Assembly: GCA_027186245.1 (NCBI GenBank) | Contig: CP114500.1 | Span: forward strand, 5,032,001 to 5,096,000 | Source: Coriaria nepalensis | Taxonomy: Eukaryota; Streptophyta; Magnoliopsida; Cucurbitales; Coriariaceae | Direction of reading: 5' to 3' | Length of the DNA: 64,000 nt | Part shown: one piece after another, positions 11,480 to 23,489 of the stretch | How the letters are laid out: each line of letters opens with the position of its first letter | Numbering within the stretch: position 1 is the first letter of the stretch | Notes under the pieces: generated by a model | The model's database searches: none | What the model saw: only the letters and a program-made list of their open reading frames with translations | Told to the model about the DNA's origin: nothing | Program-made: the position numbers and the translations under genes

Positions 11480-11960
11480 CATTCCAACATCAATCTCGTA
11501 ATAGAGTTGGTGGCCGATTCTAATGACCTTAGAGCTGAGCTGAAGGCATAAAAGGCCAAGACCGCATCCCATTAGTGTGAGTGGGACAAGAGGTTTTGCA
11601 AATTTAAGGCACTTATCAAGAAGGAAATTGACCCCTCTTCCAAAAAGGCAGTTAGCCCGTTCACTCAAAAAGTCTTGGGTGTAGCTCTGCCACACAAGTT
11701 TAAACCACCCACCATGGAGTGGTATGATAAGACTCAGGATCCATGGGATCACATTGAGGCCTATGAGACCACGATGAGGCTGAATGAATTAAGGGATGAG
11801 TTGATGTGTTAAGCCTTCCACGTCATGCTAAAGAAGGCTACCCTGGAATGGTACCAATCGCTAACATCGGAGAAGATACGACTCTTTTAATGATCTTAAC
11901 ACCCAGTTCTTGTAAGTTTCCAGTCCTTCCCACATCACAGGGTGGAATCATTTTTTGAAA
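11480..11960 (+). pseudogene. Ty3/gypsy gag fragment
   Basis: A clear match to the retrotransposon gag domain of plant gypsy elements: KVLGVALPHKFKPP, DPWDHIEAYETTMRLN, then LKKATLEWYQSL, with stops (for example the TAA before AFHVMLKK at about 11812) and a frame break. It is probably the continuation of the gag begun at 8960. Confidence 0.82.
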
Positions 11961-11989
11961 AATGGACTCGTGACATCTAGATGGAACAA

Positions 11990-13480
11990 ATATACTAAGG
12001 ATTATTAGTTGATGCTATGCATCTCATGCATTCGGAATCACCGGTATTTTAAAACTTTTCTAATCATAAAAACAACTAGAAATCAAATGTAATAAGGAGG
12101 ATTATACCTAGCTAAACCTCACAAAGAATCGATTGATTCTTCACGCAAACCCGCCACCGGAAACCCAGGAAACCGTCACCGTTGTTATCTTGTAGTGGCT
12201 GCCTATCATGACTACCTCTGCCCCAAATGGTTATTTCCGAACCTCTAGTCATTACCCGACCTCTATACTAATCCATAAAATCAACAACTTGCCATTTGAA
12301 TCATAAACATTAACTCTTAATGTTTACTTAAAAAGGAAGAAAAGAAGAAAAGGATAGAGAGAATAAAATACTCTAAACTCTCTCTCTCTCTTTTCTTGGG
12401 CAGTACCACACATTTTATGAGACCCTAAGGATTTGTCTCCCTTAAATAGGAGACACAATCCCTTTGAGACTAGCCCTACTTGGCCCATCAAGCCCGATTA
12501 ACCTTTTAATCGTGTTTGGATTCTCGAAAGCTCATTTTATTTTCCAGTTTTTAGAAAATAAAATAAACTTAATAATTTTCAATTAAAATTTAATTTTACT
12601 AGATAAAATATAAACTTTATTTTTGGGCCTGCTTAATAATCTTGTTAGGCCCATTAACACTTTAATAACTAACCGGTCTTCCTTTTGACTCGAAAAATAT
12701 TTATTGACACTAAATTCATTAAATCTTATTTTAATAAATTTATCTTGTCAAATAAATATTGATCCTACTAATTATTTAATTTCAAATTAAATTCAAGTCA
12801 CACTTTGAATATGCTAGTAGTGTAGGTATGACTTAAATTTAACAAATAAACTAATTAATAATTTAACTCTTAAATTAAGTTCATAATTGAACATGTCAAA
12901 ATTCTTTCAAGTTTCAGACCAACAGTGATCCAGTTGATCTTTATGTGTGAGAATAGATAAGTTCTATATTAGGTTGGTTGGTGGGTCCCATGAATATTTA
13001 TAAGTTTCATCCATTTAACTTAATAGATCATTTCACCTTGAATACATTTTCAAATCAAATAGTTAATATGATCATTTAACTTGATCACCATCGATATATA
13101 TCCCATCATAGTGGGGCCCTATATCATCCTCTGAATGGGGCTTAATTGGGATTAGTCGGAATCTATCCCATCACTATTATCGTGTGAAAGGACTACTGGT
13201 TGATCGAAGGATAAAGAAAAATAGAAAATAACATAATAAACTTAAGGCCGAAATTGAATAGTTATTTAATGACTTTCCAATGAACTAGAGTAAAATTTTA
13301 GTAAATTAATAGTTTTGAGAAAATTTATTAATTTATTGAAATATTAATTAATTAATAATTTATTAATTTATCATGTTATTTTTAATTTATTAAGTCCATT
13401 TAGAAGTTAATTAAATATAGCAATTAATATTGGATAGTATAAAAGGAAAGTCCATTGAACCTTAATAGAAGCAATGCAAA
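11990..13480 (-). mobile_element. Probable degenerate LTR-type sequence
   Basis: Non-coding and very AT-rich, with GC-richer islands (12150-12260, 13100-13200) whose layout resembles other LTR-like stretches in this window read in reverse. CT-rich and polypurine runs occur at 12340-12400. No ends, primer site or coding block could be fixed. Confidence 0.25.
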
Positions 13481-13999
13481 TTTTGAATTAAAAAATAGTT
13501 AAGAAAAGTTAAAGAAGAGATTCAAGTTGATATTAATTTCAAGATAAAAAAATTAAAAAAATTAAATCATATTTTAGGAAATTATTATATTTTAATCATA
13601 AGTACTATGTGTTAGTAATTTATTAATTTAATTCATAAATTAAGAAAGTATATATTAAAAATTTATTAATTTATATATTGTATAAGACATATATGATTTT
13701 TTTTAATGACTTATTATCTTATAAATTTAGGAAATTATTAATTTAGCCTATTATTTTTAAAGTAGAACTAACAAAAGGTATTAATATATGGAGATTATAC
13801 CGCTTCGTACATAATGGCCAAAGCTAATAACATTGTGAACACATGCCTCAATCTTCATCGGTCATGGCCAATAACAAACTACATATACAAACATCATTGT
13901 TACTATTATTATTGGCATTTTATTGTTTATGGGAAGAAGAGGGATCAACTACGTATACCTTCCCACTTCAAGCCACCTAATGGAAATTGAGGATATTAC

Positions 14000-15916
14000 T
14001 TAATAGAAATCCAATGGAAGGCGAGGTTTGAGAACAACATGTACTGGAGTAACTTTAGGCAATGCAATTCCCACACCTTCCTTCATATCCAGAGTCGCAT
14101 CCATCTCTGTCTTGATATCAAATCCTTGAAGCAAACGAGCCAGAGTCAAATGCACAAGTTTCAACCCAAATGTATAACCAGGGCATGACCTTCTCCCCGA
14201 GCTAAATGGAATGTACTCAAAATTCCTCCCCTTAGCATCAACGTGTGCATGAGTTGTCATAAACCTTTCAGGATGAAACTCGCAAGGGTCAGACCAAACA
14301 TTTGGGTCTCTTTGCAGTCTCCATATGTTAACAAACAAACGAGATCCTTTTTTAACATAATACTGATTATTGATATAACAATCTTGTGTCACTTCACGGA
14401 TTCCGGTTAAAGGGGCCGGTGGGTATAGGCGTAGAGTTTCTTTGATGATGGCTTGAAGGTAGTTTAGGTTGTTGATATCTGATTCTTCCACCCATCTATG
14501 CTTTCCCACTTTGTTGTCAATCTCGTCTTGGCTAGCCTTTAGTACCCTTGGGTTGTTCAGTAATAACGACAATGCCCATGTCAAGGTGATTGCTGTGCTT
14601 TCAGTACCCGTCAGAATAAGAATCTGTGGACAACCAAAATCTTATATGTTTTACTAAACGTATTAAATTAGAGAAGTGTTTTTTTGGTCAAAACATTAGA
14701 AAAGTATCTAATAGTACCTATTTATAACAAGAGGTACTGTTAACTGTTTGCAAGCTTTTAACCCATTTTGTGTGTCTAATTATAAGGTTTTGGCTTTGCA
14801 GAAGAAAAAAGTAAAAGTAAAAAATAAAACTAACATTTATTGATGTAGAATTTGATCAGACAAGTCATGTGAAAATACGTTGGTACGTACCATAGCCGTT
14901 GCCTTGATGACAACATCAGGAGAATGGCCTGTCTCATGAGCATCTTCAGCAAACAAAGAAGAGTATTTAGACAACATAACGTCCATGAAATCACAGCCAA
15001 TCATTCCATCATCATCTTCATGAGACGACCTTTCCCATCTTTTGAGAGTCCTATGCTCTTCCAACCATTCTTCAATCACCATATCAATTTGTCTTGCAGT
15101 TCTTTTCATGGACCCCACATGCCCATGTATGTCCATCCATTCAAGATATGGTATTGCATCTGACACAACCATAACCCCAGTCAAATGCAACGACTCCTCT
15201 ATACTTTTCTTTATAATCCAAGCCTCACTATTTACCTCCTCATACTCACTGCTTTCATATCTCTTCCCCACAATCATTTTAAGCGTTATATTGAACGTCA
15301 AATTCTCAAACAACTTACTGATATTCGTCGTGATACCCGTCTTCTTCCTTTCGAGTAAAGTTGAGTACTTGTACAAATCGGTTATGAATTTGTTCACTTC
15401 TGAGATGCGTGCATGCTTAACCAGGTCGAGACTCTTCTCTGAAAGTAGCTCAGTAGTGACCATTTTTCTAACGTTACGCAAATACGGTCCGTATGGTGCA
15501 AGTCCCATAATAGCATGATTGTAACCAAGATACTTGCCGGCTGCTATGCTGGGTCGATTAGCGAATGCTTTGTCATGGGTTGTAAAGCAATCCTTCGCAA
15601 TTTCCCAACTGCTTACGACAATGGCTTTGTGGATGCCAAGACGGAGCGAATAGATTGGGCCATGTTTATCTGCGATGTCAGAAAGTTTCCGAGCGAGTGG
15701 AACTTCTGATTTTCCGGCAAGAAGATGGAGGTGACCTATGAAGGGCAATGCCCCCGATGGCTCTGGAATGGCTCTAGTTCTTTTGCTGGCCATGTCTTTA
15801 CTAGTAGTAGTATGACTAGTGAATGATGCAAGTGTCTTGAGAATTAGTACATAGAGAAGTAGTAGAAACCCAAGGGTTCCCAAGCTAAACTGAACAAGAG
15901 AAGAAATGATATCCAT
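14000..15916 (-). CDS. Cytochrome P450, CYP82 family
   Basis: Two exons, complement(14891..15916) and complement(14000..14623), encode 549 residues: an ER-anchored haem mono-oxygenase acting with NADPH-P450 reductase. The start is ATG 15916-15914 (MDIISSLVQF), giving an N-terminal membrane anchor, then the proline hinge PEPSGALPFIGHLHLL. The 267-bp intron (donor GTACGT, acceptor CCACAG) joins KATAM to ILILTGTEST, the I-helix oxygen-binding motif, where many A-type P450s have their intron. ExxR lies at about 404-407 (KETLRL), PERF at 460-463 and the haem loop FSSGRRSCPG with Cys 489. All catalytic motifs are intact, so the gene is probably functional. CYP82 members act in terpene, alkaloid, phenolic and coumarin metabolism; the substrate cannot be told here. 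Confidence 0.93.
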
Positions 15917-15977
15917 AGTGGTTTCAATTATTTTGCAAGGGCTAAATAATTGGTGATTATCGGACCGCTCGCGTGGG

Positions 15978-15985
15978 TTTTTATA
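15978..15985 (-). promoter_or_regulatory. TATA box of the CYP82 gene
   Basis: On the minus strand the sequence reads ACTTATAAAAACCC, about 62 bp upstream of the chosen ATG, a normal spacing for a TATA box with a short 5' UTR. Confidence 0.6.
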
Positions 15986-16072
15986 AGTGACGGACTGGTA
16001 GTACCGCACACCTACAAATACATTGACCATACATGAACTCCAATCCACAAATGAACGTTTGTAATTCAACAA

Positions 16073-17190
16073 TTATTTGTACATTAATTTAGAAAAATAA
16101 ATAAATAAATAAATATATAGCATTTTAAGGTAATTTTTATCACATATATAATAATATATAATTTTAGATGAAATAAATGATATAACCCTATTATTTAATA
16201 TATTTAAATCAATTTTATAATTTAGAAAATAAAAATGAAATAAAAGTAAATGGGTATAATTATAAATTGTCTTTAATTTATTTATTGTTTGGAAGAAAGA
16301 AAAGTGAGAAATAAATTGTAAAATATTGAATGAAATATATGTAAGACAACGTATGAAAGCAAACATGTATTAGAAAATTATATTGTTGATATCATTCATT
16401 ATGGAAGAGGAAGTGAGAAAACAACATTAATCAATCAATAATAGACTTAAATGACTTCTTAACATGCAATTAATATATATATATATATATATATAATTTA
16501 TCATCAAATTCAATTGCATAGAAATCGTTTTTTAATGAGTTTTTTCTTTCTTAGGTTACGATCTTCATGTCTACAAAGTTTGTGCAAATATTTTAGGACA
16601 TGAAGGATCTCAAGCATAAGAAATTGAGACCAATACGATATTCATTGAATGTATGAAACGACTTTGAATGAAGTGATGGGTAGTGATCAACAAGCTACAT
16701 CATGTATTGAGAGATGTAAGTTTAGAGCAAATAATTTCAGTTTTCTCTTTAAATTCTCTACTTATAATATTAAATGTAATTTGAAGTTGTACCCATAATT
16801 AAAATTATATATCTCAATATTATAATATATGATTTGGTCATGAAAGTTCTTGATTTTAATCATAGACTGACTATAAATTTAGTGTGATTTTATATTCGTC
16901 GCAGTGTATAGGGCTAATTTCATAGATAAATAAGATCTTTAATTATTGTAGATAACGATTATGTTACTTTTTCAACGATAAATTAATTTGTAATTACATT
17001 TATTAAGATCTAATAGTATAATTTAAATTATTAATAATAATAATAATATATTTTGGTCACAAATTTTTAAATGAAATCAAGAATAAATTGTACTATATAT
17101 AGTTTGAAAAACCATATTGTTTCGTGTTTCACATATTTCATCATTCTTAAATATCCATAATTAATATATGATAGTTACTTGTTACCAAAT
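16073..17190. other. AT-rich intergenic DNA
   Basis: No coding block was seen. It contains (AAAT)n at about 16093-16112 and a perfect (AT)n run at 16474-16495. Confidence 0.6.
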
Positions 17191-18560
17191 TATATTGTGC
17201 GAGAGGATGTCCACACCGTGCCTGAGAACGACTATAAAATCGAAACATAATCCATATAACGATCACCTTATTCGTGGCAACTGGTACACATGAACGCCTA
17301 TTAAATTGGATCTCTAGGGATATCTCGATGAAATTGAATGTCTTTTGGGAGAAGAGTACAAAACATTATCGTGTCCAAACTCTCACTTGAGTTCGTTCCT
17401 ATGAGGAAACCGTATTGTTTAAGTTCAACTGAACTCTCCTAAATCCACGAAGTTTTGGTATATTTTGAGGAATTATAGTTCTTTCTTTTAAAGATTCCTA
17501 AAATATGAGAACAGTTAAATGTTCTAAGTCCTTCACTTTATTTTATTAAGTATTTTTTATTTCGTTTATCATTTCAAACTTTATTTTTGTAGTTCATTTT
17601 CATTTACTATTTACTTTATTAGCTTTATTTTAGTCTACTCGTTAATAGATATATCGAAATAAAAGTCGGACCTAGATTCATTTTATCTGCAATCAATCTT
17701 TCTAGAAAAAATTTTCAAATAAATGTTTGGATCGTCACAAAAAATTATTGTTTGCAATTAATTGACTTCATACCGGAACGAAATTAGTTAGACAAGTTAC
17801 ATGTCGTTCGCAAACTAACTGTTAGTGGTTAATTTATAACCTTACAGTTTGTTAAGGGTGAAGCATGTGGTGTGTAAGAAATGCTTTTTGGCGAGAGCAT
17901 AAAAAATTGATCGTTGGGAGTTTCATTTCCTTTTGGGGGAAATATAAGTGTAATCATGAATTCTTTAATTTCTTAATGAAGAATTATAATCAAGTTTCTA
18001 TCTGTCTTTCTAAGAACTTCTTCGATTCTAAATTTTGAGAACGGATATCTCGAACATGCCCAACCTTCTATCAATTGTGGTCTCGTTGTGTTTTCCTACT
18101 CTTGTCTCATTTTTTAGGTGAAAATCTATCGGTGTGGATCTTACGGATACAACAATATTTCGATTCTACCACACCCCTACTCCAAAGCAATTAACAAGCT
18201 CATTGTTTCAATTAGATAGAGAAGTATTGGATTGGTTCAAGTGCATGAACAGATACAATTTTATCACAAATGGGATTTAATTTGGAAAGCTCTAGAATAG
18301 AGATTTGGTAGGTACGAATATCACGTCTCTTCATACTACCAGTAAGTAAGCGAAGCTCCGCTTGACTACTAGAGCATGTACGATAATTATTGCAAACGAC
18401 AAATGATTGTGTCATTATTAGGCAGCATCAAATTTTGACACTCTTGAGGATATACAAACATTTAAGATTATCAAAGTTAAAATACATGTGATCTACATTA
18501 ATTTCATGAGACAGCTTAAGGGTTTTGAACAGAAAATGGTCAGATCAACATTCCTAGACC
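17190..18560 (+). mobile_element. Gypsy-type retrotransposon remnant with gag
   Basis: 18140-18480 reads as a gag domain with stops: FQLDREVLDWFKCMNRYNFI, then KALE and RFGRYEY, matching the pattern of plant gypsy gag proteins (xxLDGxALxWFxW...F..ALExRFGPSEY). The upstream 17850-18130 resembles an LTR end and leader: AT-rich, no ORF, with a run of T/C before the gag. The 5' limit near 17190 is a guess. Confidence 0.6.
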
Positions 18561-19672
18561 ACTCATATTGTTTTCCTCCCTACCATGTTTCTGTCGGCTT
18601 GCATAGTTTTTGGGTCTGATTCGATTAGTAATACGAGAAACACGTGACTTGAATTTTCTTTTTTCTCATTTAACACGTGAAATGCCATTCATTACATGCT
18701 TTTTACTTTAGAAGTCTTAAGATATTTTGTGATAAAAATAGCTTTAGTTATCATTTATTTTATTTTTTCAACTTATTTTATTGACTTTTAATTCAAATTC
18801 TATTTTTAATTTTTAATTTTTAATTTTTAATTTATCCATATATATAAAATTTGTAATTTAATTACTATTCTTAATAATTAATATATATATAAACATTTAT
18901 AATAAAAGTGTGAACGGGTTTTATGAACATAATATTGTTTCTTTCTGACCAATAATTATCCGTCACTAGTTTTTTGTTTTTAGTCTTTGTCACTTACTGC
19001 TTATAATAAACATTATAGTACTCTGCTCCGACACTAGTTTTTTGGCTTTTGTTTCGTGGACTTCTAGGATTCGAAGGTGGGGAGAGCTTATTAGTTTTGC
19101 TTTTCCCACGTTAAATCAGTCCAATACTTTCTTGATAAGAGTGTATACAAAATTGTTCATCCAATTTATTCCATTCAAATTTAAATTAATTATTCAAAAT
19201 TTATAAATTTAATGTGTATTAAATTAGTTAAAGATTTAATCTAAATTTAATCCTAAAAATTTTAGCCTAAAAAAAAATTGAAAAAAAAGGGCAAACACAC
19301 TTAAAAAAGTAACTCATTTACTTGTCTCTAGCATACTATGGTCTCACGTGTTTGTAATCAACCATGTCCCGTAGTTAAGCTTAACCAAAAATATTCTTAT
19401 TATGACCACAATATATATAATATATATTATTAATATGAAGTAAAAAATCTATGGTGTCAAAGGATTGCATGGTGGCTTCTTATTGAGCCACATGTTAGTC
19501 ACCCATTTTTACTACATTTTATGTTCACATTAAGCCAATATGTCAACCTAAACTGCGGTATTAATTAATTTGTGATACTTATTTTCATCATATTTAAGAT
19601 ATATATAGTATTTATAAATGTCACTTTTTTTTTTTTCTTGCTAGTACTTAACTGATGTTTTTCGGAGAATAT
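18560..19672. other. Intergenic AT-rich DNA with one 89-bp repeat copy
   Basis: No gene was seen. It includes short TTTTAA-type runs (18800-18835) and the first copy of the 89-bp repeat at 19310-19398. Confidence 0.5.
19310..19398 (+). repeat. 89-bp direct repeat, copy 1
   Basis: Begins TAACTCATTTACTTGTCTCT and ends AAAAATATTCTT. It matches 22186-22274 at 86 of 89 positions in the same orientation, and the flanks of the two copies are unrelated. Confidence 0.9.
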
Positions 19673-19861
19673 TCAAAACCAAATCCCCGATTCCATCTCT
19701 CCATCAAGTCCCCAAATCCCCTTGTTCATTAAAAGAGAAATGTGCAGAAATATTAAGAACCTATAGCAAAAGGAGTTCGGAATGGAACCTGTTAAATTGT
19801 TCAAGTAAAGATCCAAGCTCACCAAGTTCATTAGTAGTATTATGTTGTGGTATTTCTCCAA
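19673..19861 (-). pseudogene. Leucine-rich-repeat fragment, SERK-like
   Basis: On the minus strand the 62-codon frame contains NLVSLDLYLNNLTGSIPNS, the plant extracellular LRR consensus (LxxLxLxxNxLxGxIP), most like the second repeat of SERK/BAK1 co-receptors. No neighbouring repeats, kinase or signal peptide follow, so this is a fragment of about one repeat carried into repetitive DNA. Confidence 0.6.
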
Positions 19862-20023
19862 CAGAAGAGCGATTTGATATGCTTCACAGATGTTTTATCT
19901 ACATGTTAAAGCTCTGACAAGGATTTAGATTTAACAGGTTATTGTGGTATTTCTCCAACTTGATATGCTTCGCAGATGTTGTATTTAGATTTTGTATCTA
20001 CATGTAAGAGCTCTGACAAGGAT
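19845..20023 (+). repeat. Two direct copies of an ~80-bp repeat
   Basis: Copies at 19845-19924 and 19942-20023 share the order TGTGGTATTTCTCCAAC, GATATGCTTCxCAGATG, ATCTACATGT and AGCTCTGACAAGGAT. A third copy lies inverted at 20730-20826. Confidence 0.75.
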
Positions 20024-20729
20024 GCTTTGAATGAATAATATTATTAAAATAGTTGGTTCGAAATACTTACTTCAGAATATGCCAAGAGCTTTGGTATAGT
20101 GTAAATGCAAGCTCTATGGAACTCACCCAGAATAAGATATGCTGCTTGCAGGAACTATAATTACAAATTTACAGCTGATTACCTTTTGTACTAGTTATGT
20201 ATTCGTTTATGAAATATACTCACTTTATTGAAGACTATTATTTTTATTTTTTCTATGCACTTTTAAGCTTATGTAAGAACCTATAATACAATGGCGATGG
20301 ACAAAAAGGGAACAGAAGCTATATAATTAACTTTTCCTTACATCTCATGATGATCATTACAATGAAGCAACCTTAATTCTTATGGATTACAATCTGGTCA
20401 TTAACATTTTAACATTGGTAAAGCAAGCCTAGCTTGAAACTTAGAAGTCACTAAAAGGTGTGATATCGATACATAACCAGAACGAGATTTACATGAATGA
20501 TCAAAGCATTATGATGCACATAGACTTATACTATCTCTCACACAAGTGGAAATAATGAACAGAAAAGGCTTTAAGCATATAGTAATTTTCTTATCATATT
20601 AATGATTAACGAAGGCATGAAACTTTGAAATGAATATTTTTATTATATAACCTTCTCTAGTAGTGAGTTATGTCAAGTACCTACTATGTAACCAGAACAA
20701 TGAAATGGACACGTGCAAAAGGTTCTTCA

Positions 20730-20826
20730 CAGAGCTTTAACATGTAGATACATCTTCTAAATCCATCTGCGAAGCATATCATATCAAATTACTTTTGTTA
20801 GAGAAATACCACACCCTGTTAAATCT
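20730..20826 (-). repeat. Inverted third copy of the ~80-bp repeat
   Basis: Its reverse complement reads GTGTGGTATTTCTCTAAC, then GATATGCTTCGCAGATGG, then ATCTACATGTTAAAGCTCTG, the same block order as the copies at 19845 and 19942. Confidence 0.7.
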
Positions 20827-20961
20827 TAACATTTTCTCAAATAATTTCACATAAATAAGCTTTTCTCAATTACTAATATCTACAGCGAAGTATACATTCA
20901 AAGTGAAGATTAGGACCATAATTGCAGTTTTTAACTTCTTCTGTCCAGGTTATAGTAGTAC

Positions 20962-21033
20962 CTCTTCTCTTAACAGCCTTGCATTCTTCTCCTCCACTTG
21001 TGTCGCCAGAGATTCTAGCTCCACTGTATAAGC
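20962..21033 (-). pseudogene. Isolated ABI5-family bZIP exon
   Basis: A 72-bp open segment on the minus strand encodes 24 residues, AYTVELESLATQVEEKNARL followed by LREE. It is bounded by an AG acceptor (TTAAG before GCTTAT) and a GT donor (GTACTA). In the ABI5/AREB/DPBF group of bZIP factors the leucine-zipper start is carried by a small exon beginning with AYTVELE, so exon limits and content agree. I could not find the basic-region exon or the downstream exon nearby. It is most likely a captured or left-over exon. Confidence 0.6.
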
Positions 21034-21039
21034 CTTAAC

Positions 21040-22185
21040 AATTAAAAGACGACCTGTTTCATAATTCAGATTAATCAAAAGCTAAAAAATGGGTTAGACC
21101 ATATGTTTATGATAATCACTTGAATGCTATAAATTGCAGCATTTGGAGAAATAATATTCAAACCATTGTTTTGTTAAATTTTAAGGCAAGTTGTATTATT
21201 CAAGTTTAATACGTACGAAAGAAGTCCTTTAGAACCATGTCTAAAATGGAAGACAATGATACAACATAAGTCCTTATGATCAATATCACAACTCTTGTTT
21301 TGTCTCCGTTCATAGGTTTATTTCATCACTTTTTTAATTTCCTCTACATTTTAGTTTCTTCATATTAATTATAATATGAGACATAAATATGGTATCTGAT
21401 ATTGAAGTATAAAAATCATTAGAAAAATTATTATCCTTAATAATGAACAGAGTGAAGTTTCATATATTTCTTTAGGATAAGCTCAAAGTCTAATTCTTCT
21501 TCTTTCCAATGTCCGATTCAAATTACAATGGAAAGATTTTCCATCTTTGCTTGTCTATGACCTTAATAAGTAGATACTTAGTTTGAATTCATAACAAAAC
21601 TTAGACAATCTAACTTTTTGATATAACCAATGACTCTAGCACATGTTCTCCAATGACTGTGCTTTTGGTCTTGTTCATACAAAATTATGCACTTGAGGTA
21701 TTATATCTCTGATATTAATTATCTTTATCCCAAATCATATTTAGGTAATTAATAATGTCAATGTAATATTTATATTCGTATTGCCTTTGAGGCCTTTTGA
21801 TATAGACATAAGCATAATACATTATGGCTAATCGCATCAGAATAATACTTTTTCCCCTGTGGCTTTTATTCGGCAATCACTCGTTCTAAAAGAGTGATCA
21901 CAACCCCTTAATTCTAGACATCTATAGAGTGTTAATGTTTGAGAACAATTCTCAAATATCATTCTCAATTCTTAAAGTTAGTCTCTACTAACTTGTATGT
22001 TCAAGAATCAAGCTCAACAAACTATTCGTCAATGCAATCTACATAACCTTTTTTGTGCACCGAGAAAAACTATTTTCTCCTAGTGGGTAAAAGACCTCAA
22101 AATCGAATATTATGGTCTCATATGTCCGTAGCAACTATAATAAACATGCAAGGTAGTGAAACAATTTTCACAGTTACATCACATA
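21040..22185. other. AT-rich intergenic DNA
   Basis: No coding block or transposon motif was recognised. Confidence 0.5.
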
Positions 22186-22274
22186 TAACTCATTTACTTG
22201 TCTCTAGCAAACTATGGTCCCACGTGTTTGTAATCAACCATGTCCCGTAGTTAAGCTTAACCAAAAATGTTCTT
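22186..22274 (+). repeat. 89-bp direct repeat, copy 2
   Basis: Second copy of the repeat at 19310-19398, 2,876 bp further on, with three substitutions. It contains CACGTG, the G-box palindrome, also present in copy 1. Confidence 0.9.
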
Positions 22275-23480
22275 GTAGCCAAACACTCAAACTAATATTT
22301 CATATGTGTTCATAGTTGAATTTAGTTGGAATATTGCAATCACATGCACTTATGCATAGAAATAACAAATGAGCTCACATATTAATTAGCCATTAACCCC
22401 TATGTATCTATAGCCGATTAAATGATTGATTAATCTTGAATTCATTATAACATATTTGAAGATCCTATGTAAGACATTCTTACATAGTTTACAAACTTAA
22501 TATAATCGAGAAGGGATTTAATTATTGATTTCATCATGGTATCTCTATACATACAGAATCAATGAGGGTTTTCAATATAATGAGATTCTATATTGAAACT
22601 ATCATGCATGCATCATATCAATAATACATGTTTAAATCAAACAATTAATTTCATCAATTATATTCAATGTCTTATGAGGCTTATTATGTTCATCGAAACA
22701 TATTTAATATCTAACTTACATGATTAAGTATAAATCAACAAGTAATGTTCATGGTTCATTGATTCAAGCTAGCATGATAACCAATCTTAATATTCCAAAA
22801 ACACTTTAAAGAATATTTTCGAGTCATTTTAATTTTCATGTTTGAACTCTTTCAAAATAATAAAGTGTTTAGTGTTGAAAAACCTTCTCAAAATTTAGAA
22901 TTCATTCTAATTCGAGAAAGTCAATCATATAAAAAATTTCAATTCAAGGAACATTTTCATAAATTAAATATTCTTAAATATTTCTAAACCGGTAATCTTT
23001 GAACATTTCAAAAATTTTCAATTTCAAGAAAAATTACAAGTTTACAAACACTTTGCAACATTTAAATTTTCAGGTTAAATGATTTCAATCCCTTGTTTTG
23101 GACAGTCCGGGTGTTTGAAAATCTGAGGTGAAATACGATGGCGTTGGGCCTCACTAATGGCGCACAAATAGCGGGTATATGATGCCCGTTGTTGGTGGCA
23201 CCCACTTGCTGCCGCTACTGGCGGCAGCCTGCTACTTTTGCTGACACAACAACAGCTAGAAGCCCTTGGATTGTGACAGTGGCGGTTGCTGCCACTGGCA
23301 ACGGTTGCCACTGTGAATGGTGGCAATGCTGCCCACTCCTTTACCCTTATAATGGCGGCCCAAAAATCATACTTTCGGGCTTTTGAATTGTTTCAAACCA
23401 GTATATTTAAAACAACCCAAAAACCATAGAAAATACAAAATCAAGGACTCAAGCAACATGAAAATGGATCTGATAAATCG
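22275..23480. other. Non-coding stretch, possibly LTR of the Athila-like element
   Basis: AT-rich, apart from a GC-rich island at 23090-23370 with repeated GGCGGC/GCCACTG motifs. It lies immediately upstream of gypsy gag in the same orientation, so it may be LTR plus leader. No LTR ends or primer-binding site could be fixed. Confidence 0.3.
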
Positions 23481-23489
23481 AATTTTTTT

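Noticed and set aside
19673..21033. A minus-strand receptor kinase or bZIP gene spanning both fragments
   Set aside because: The two fragments belong to different families and no linking exons were found.
23075..23386. GC-rich ORFs on both strands rich in Cys, His and Ala
   Set aside because: They come from GGCGGC/GCCACTG low-complexity words; no domain, and both strands are open equally.
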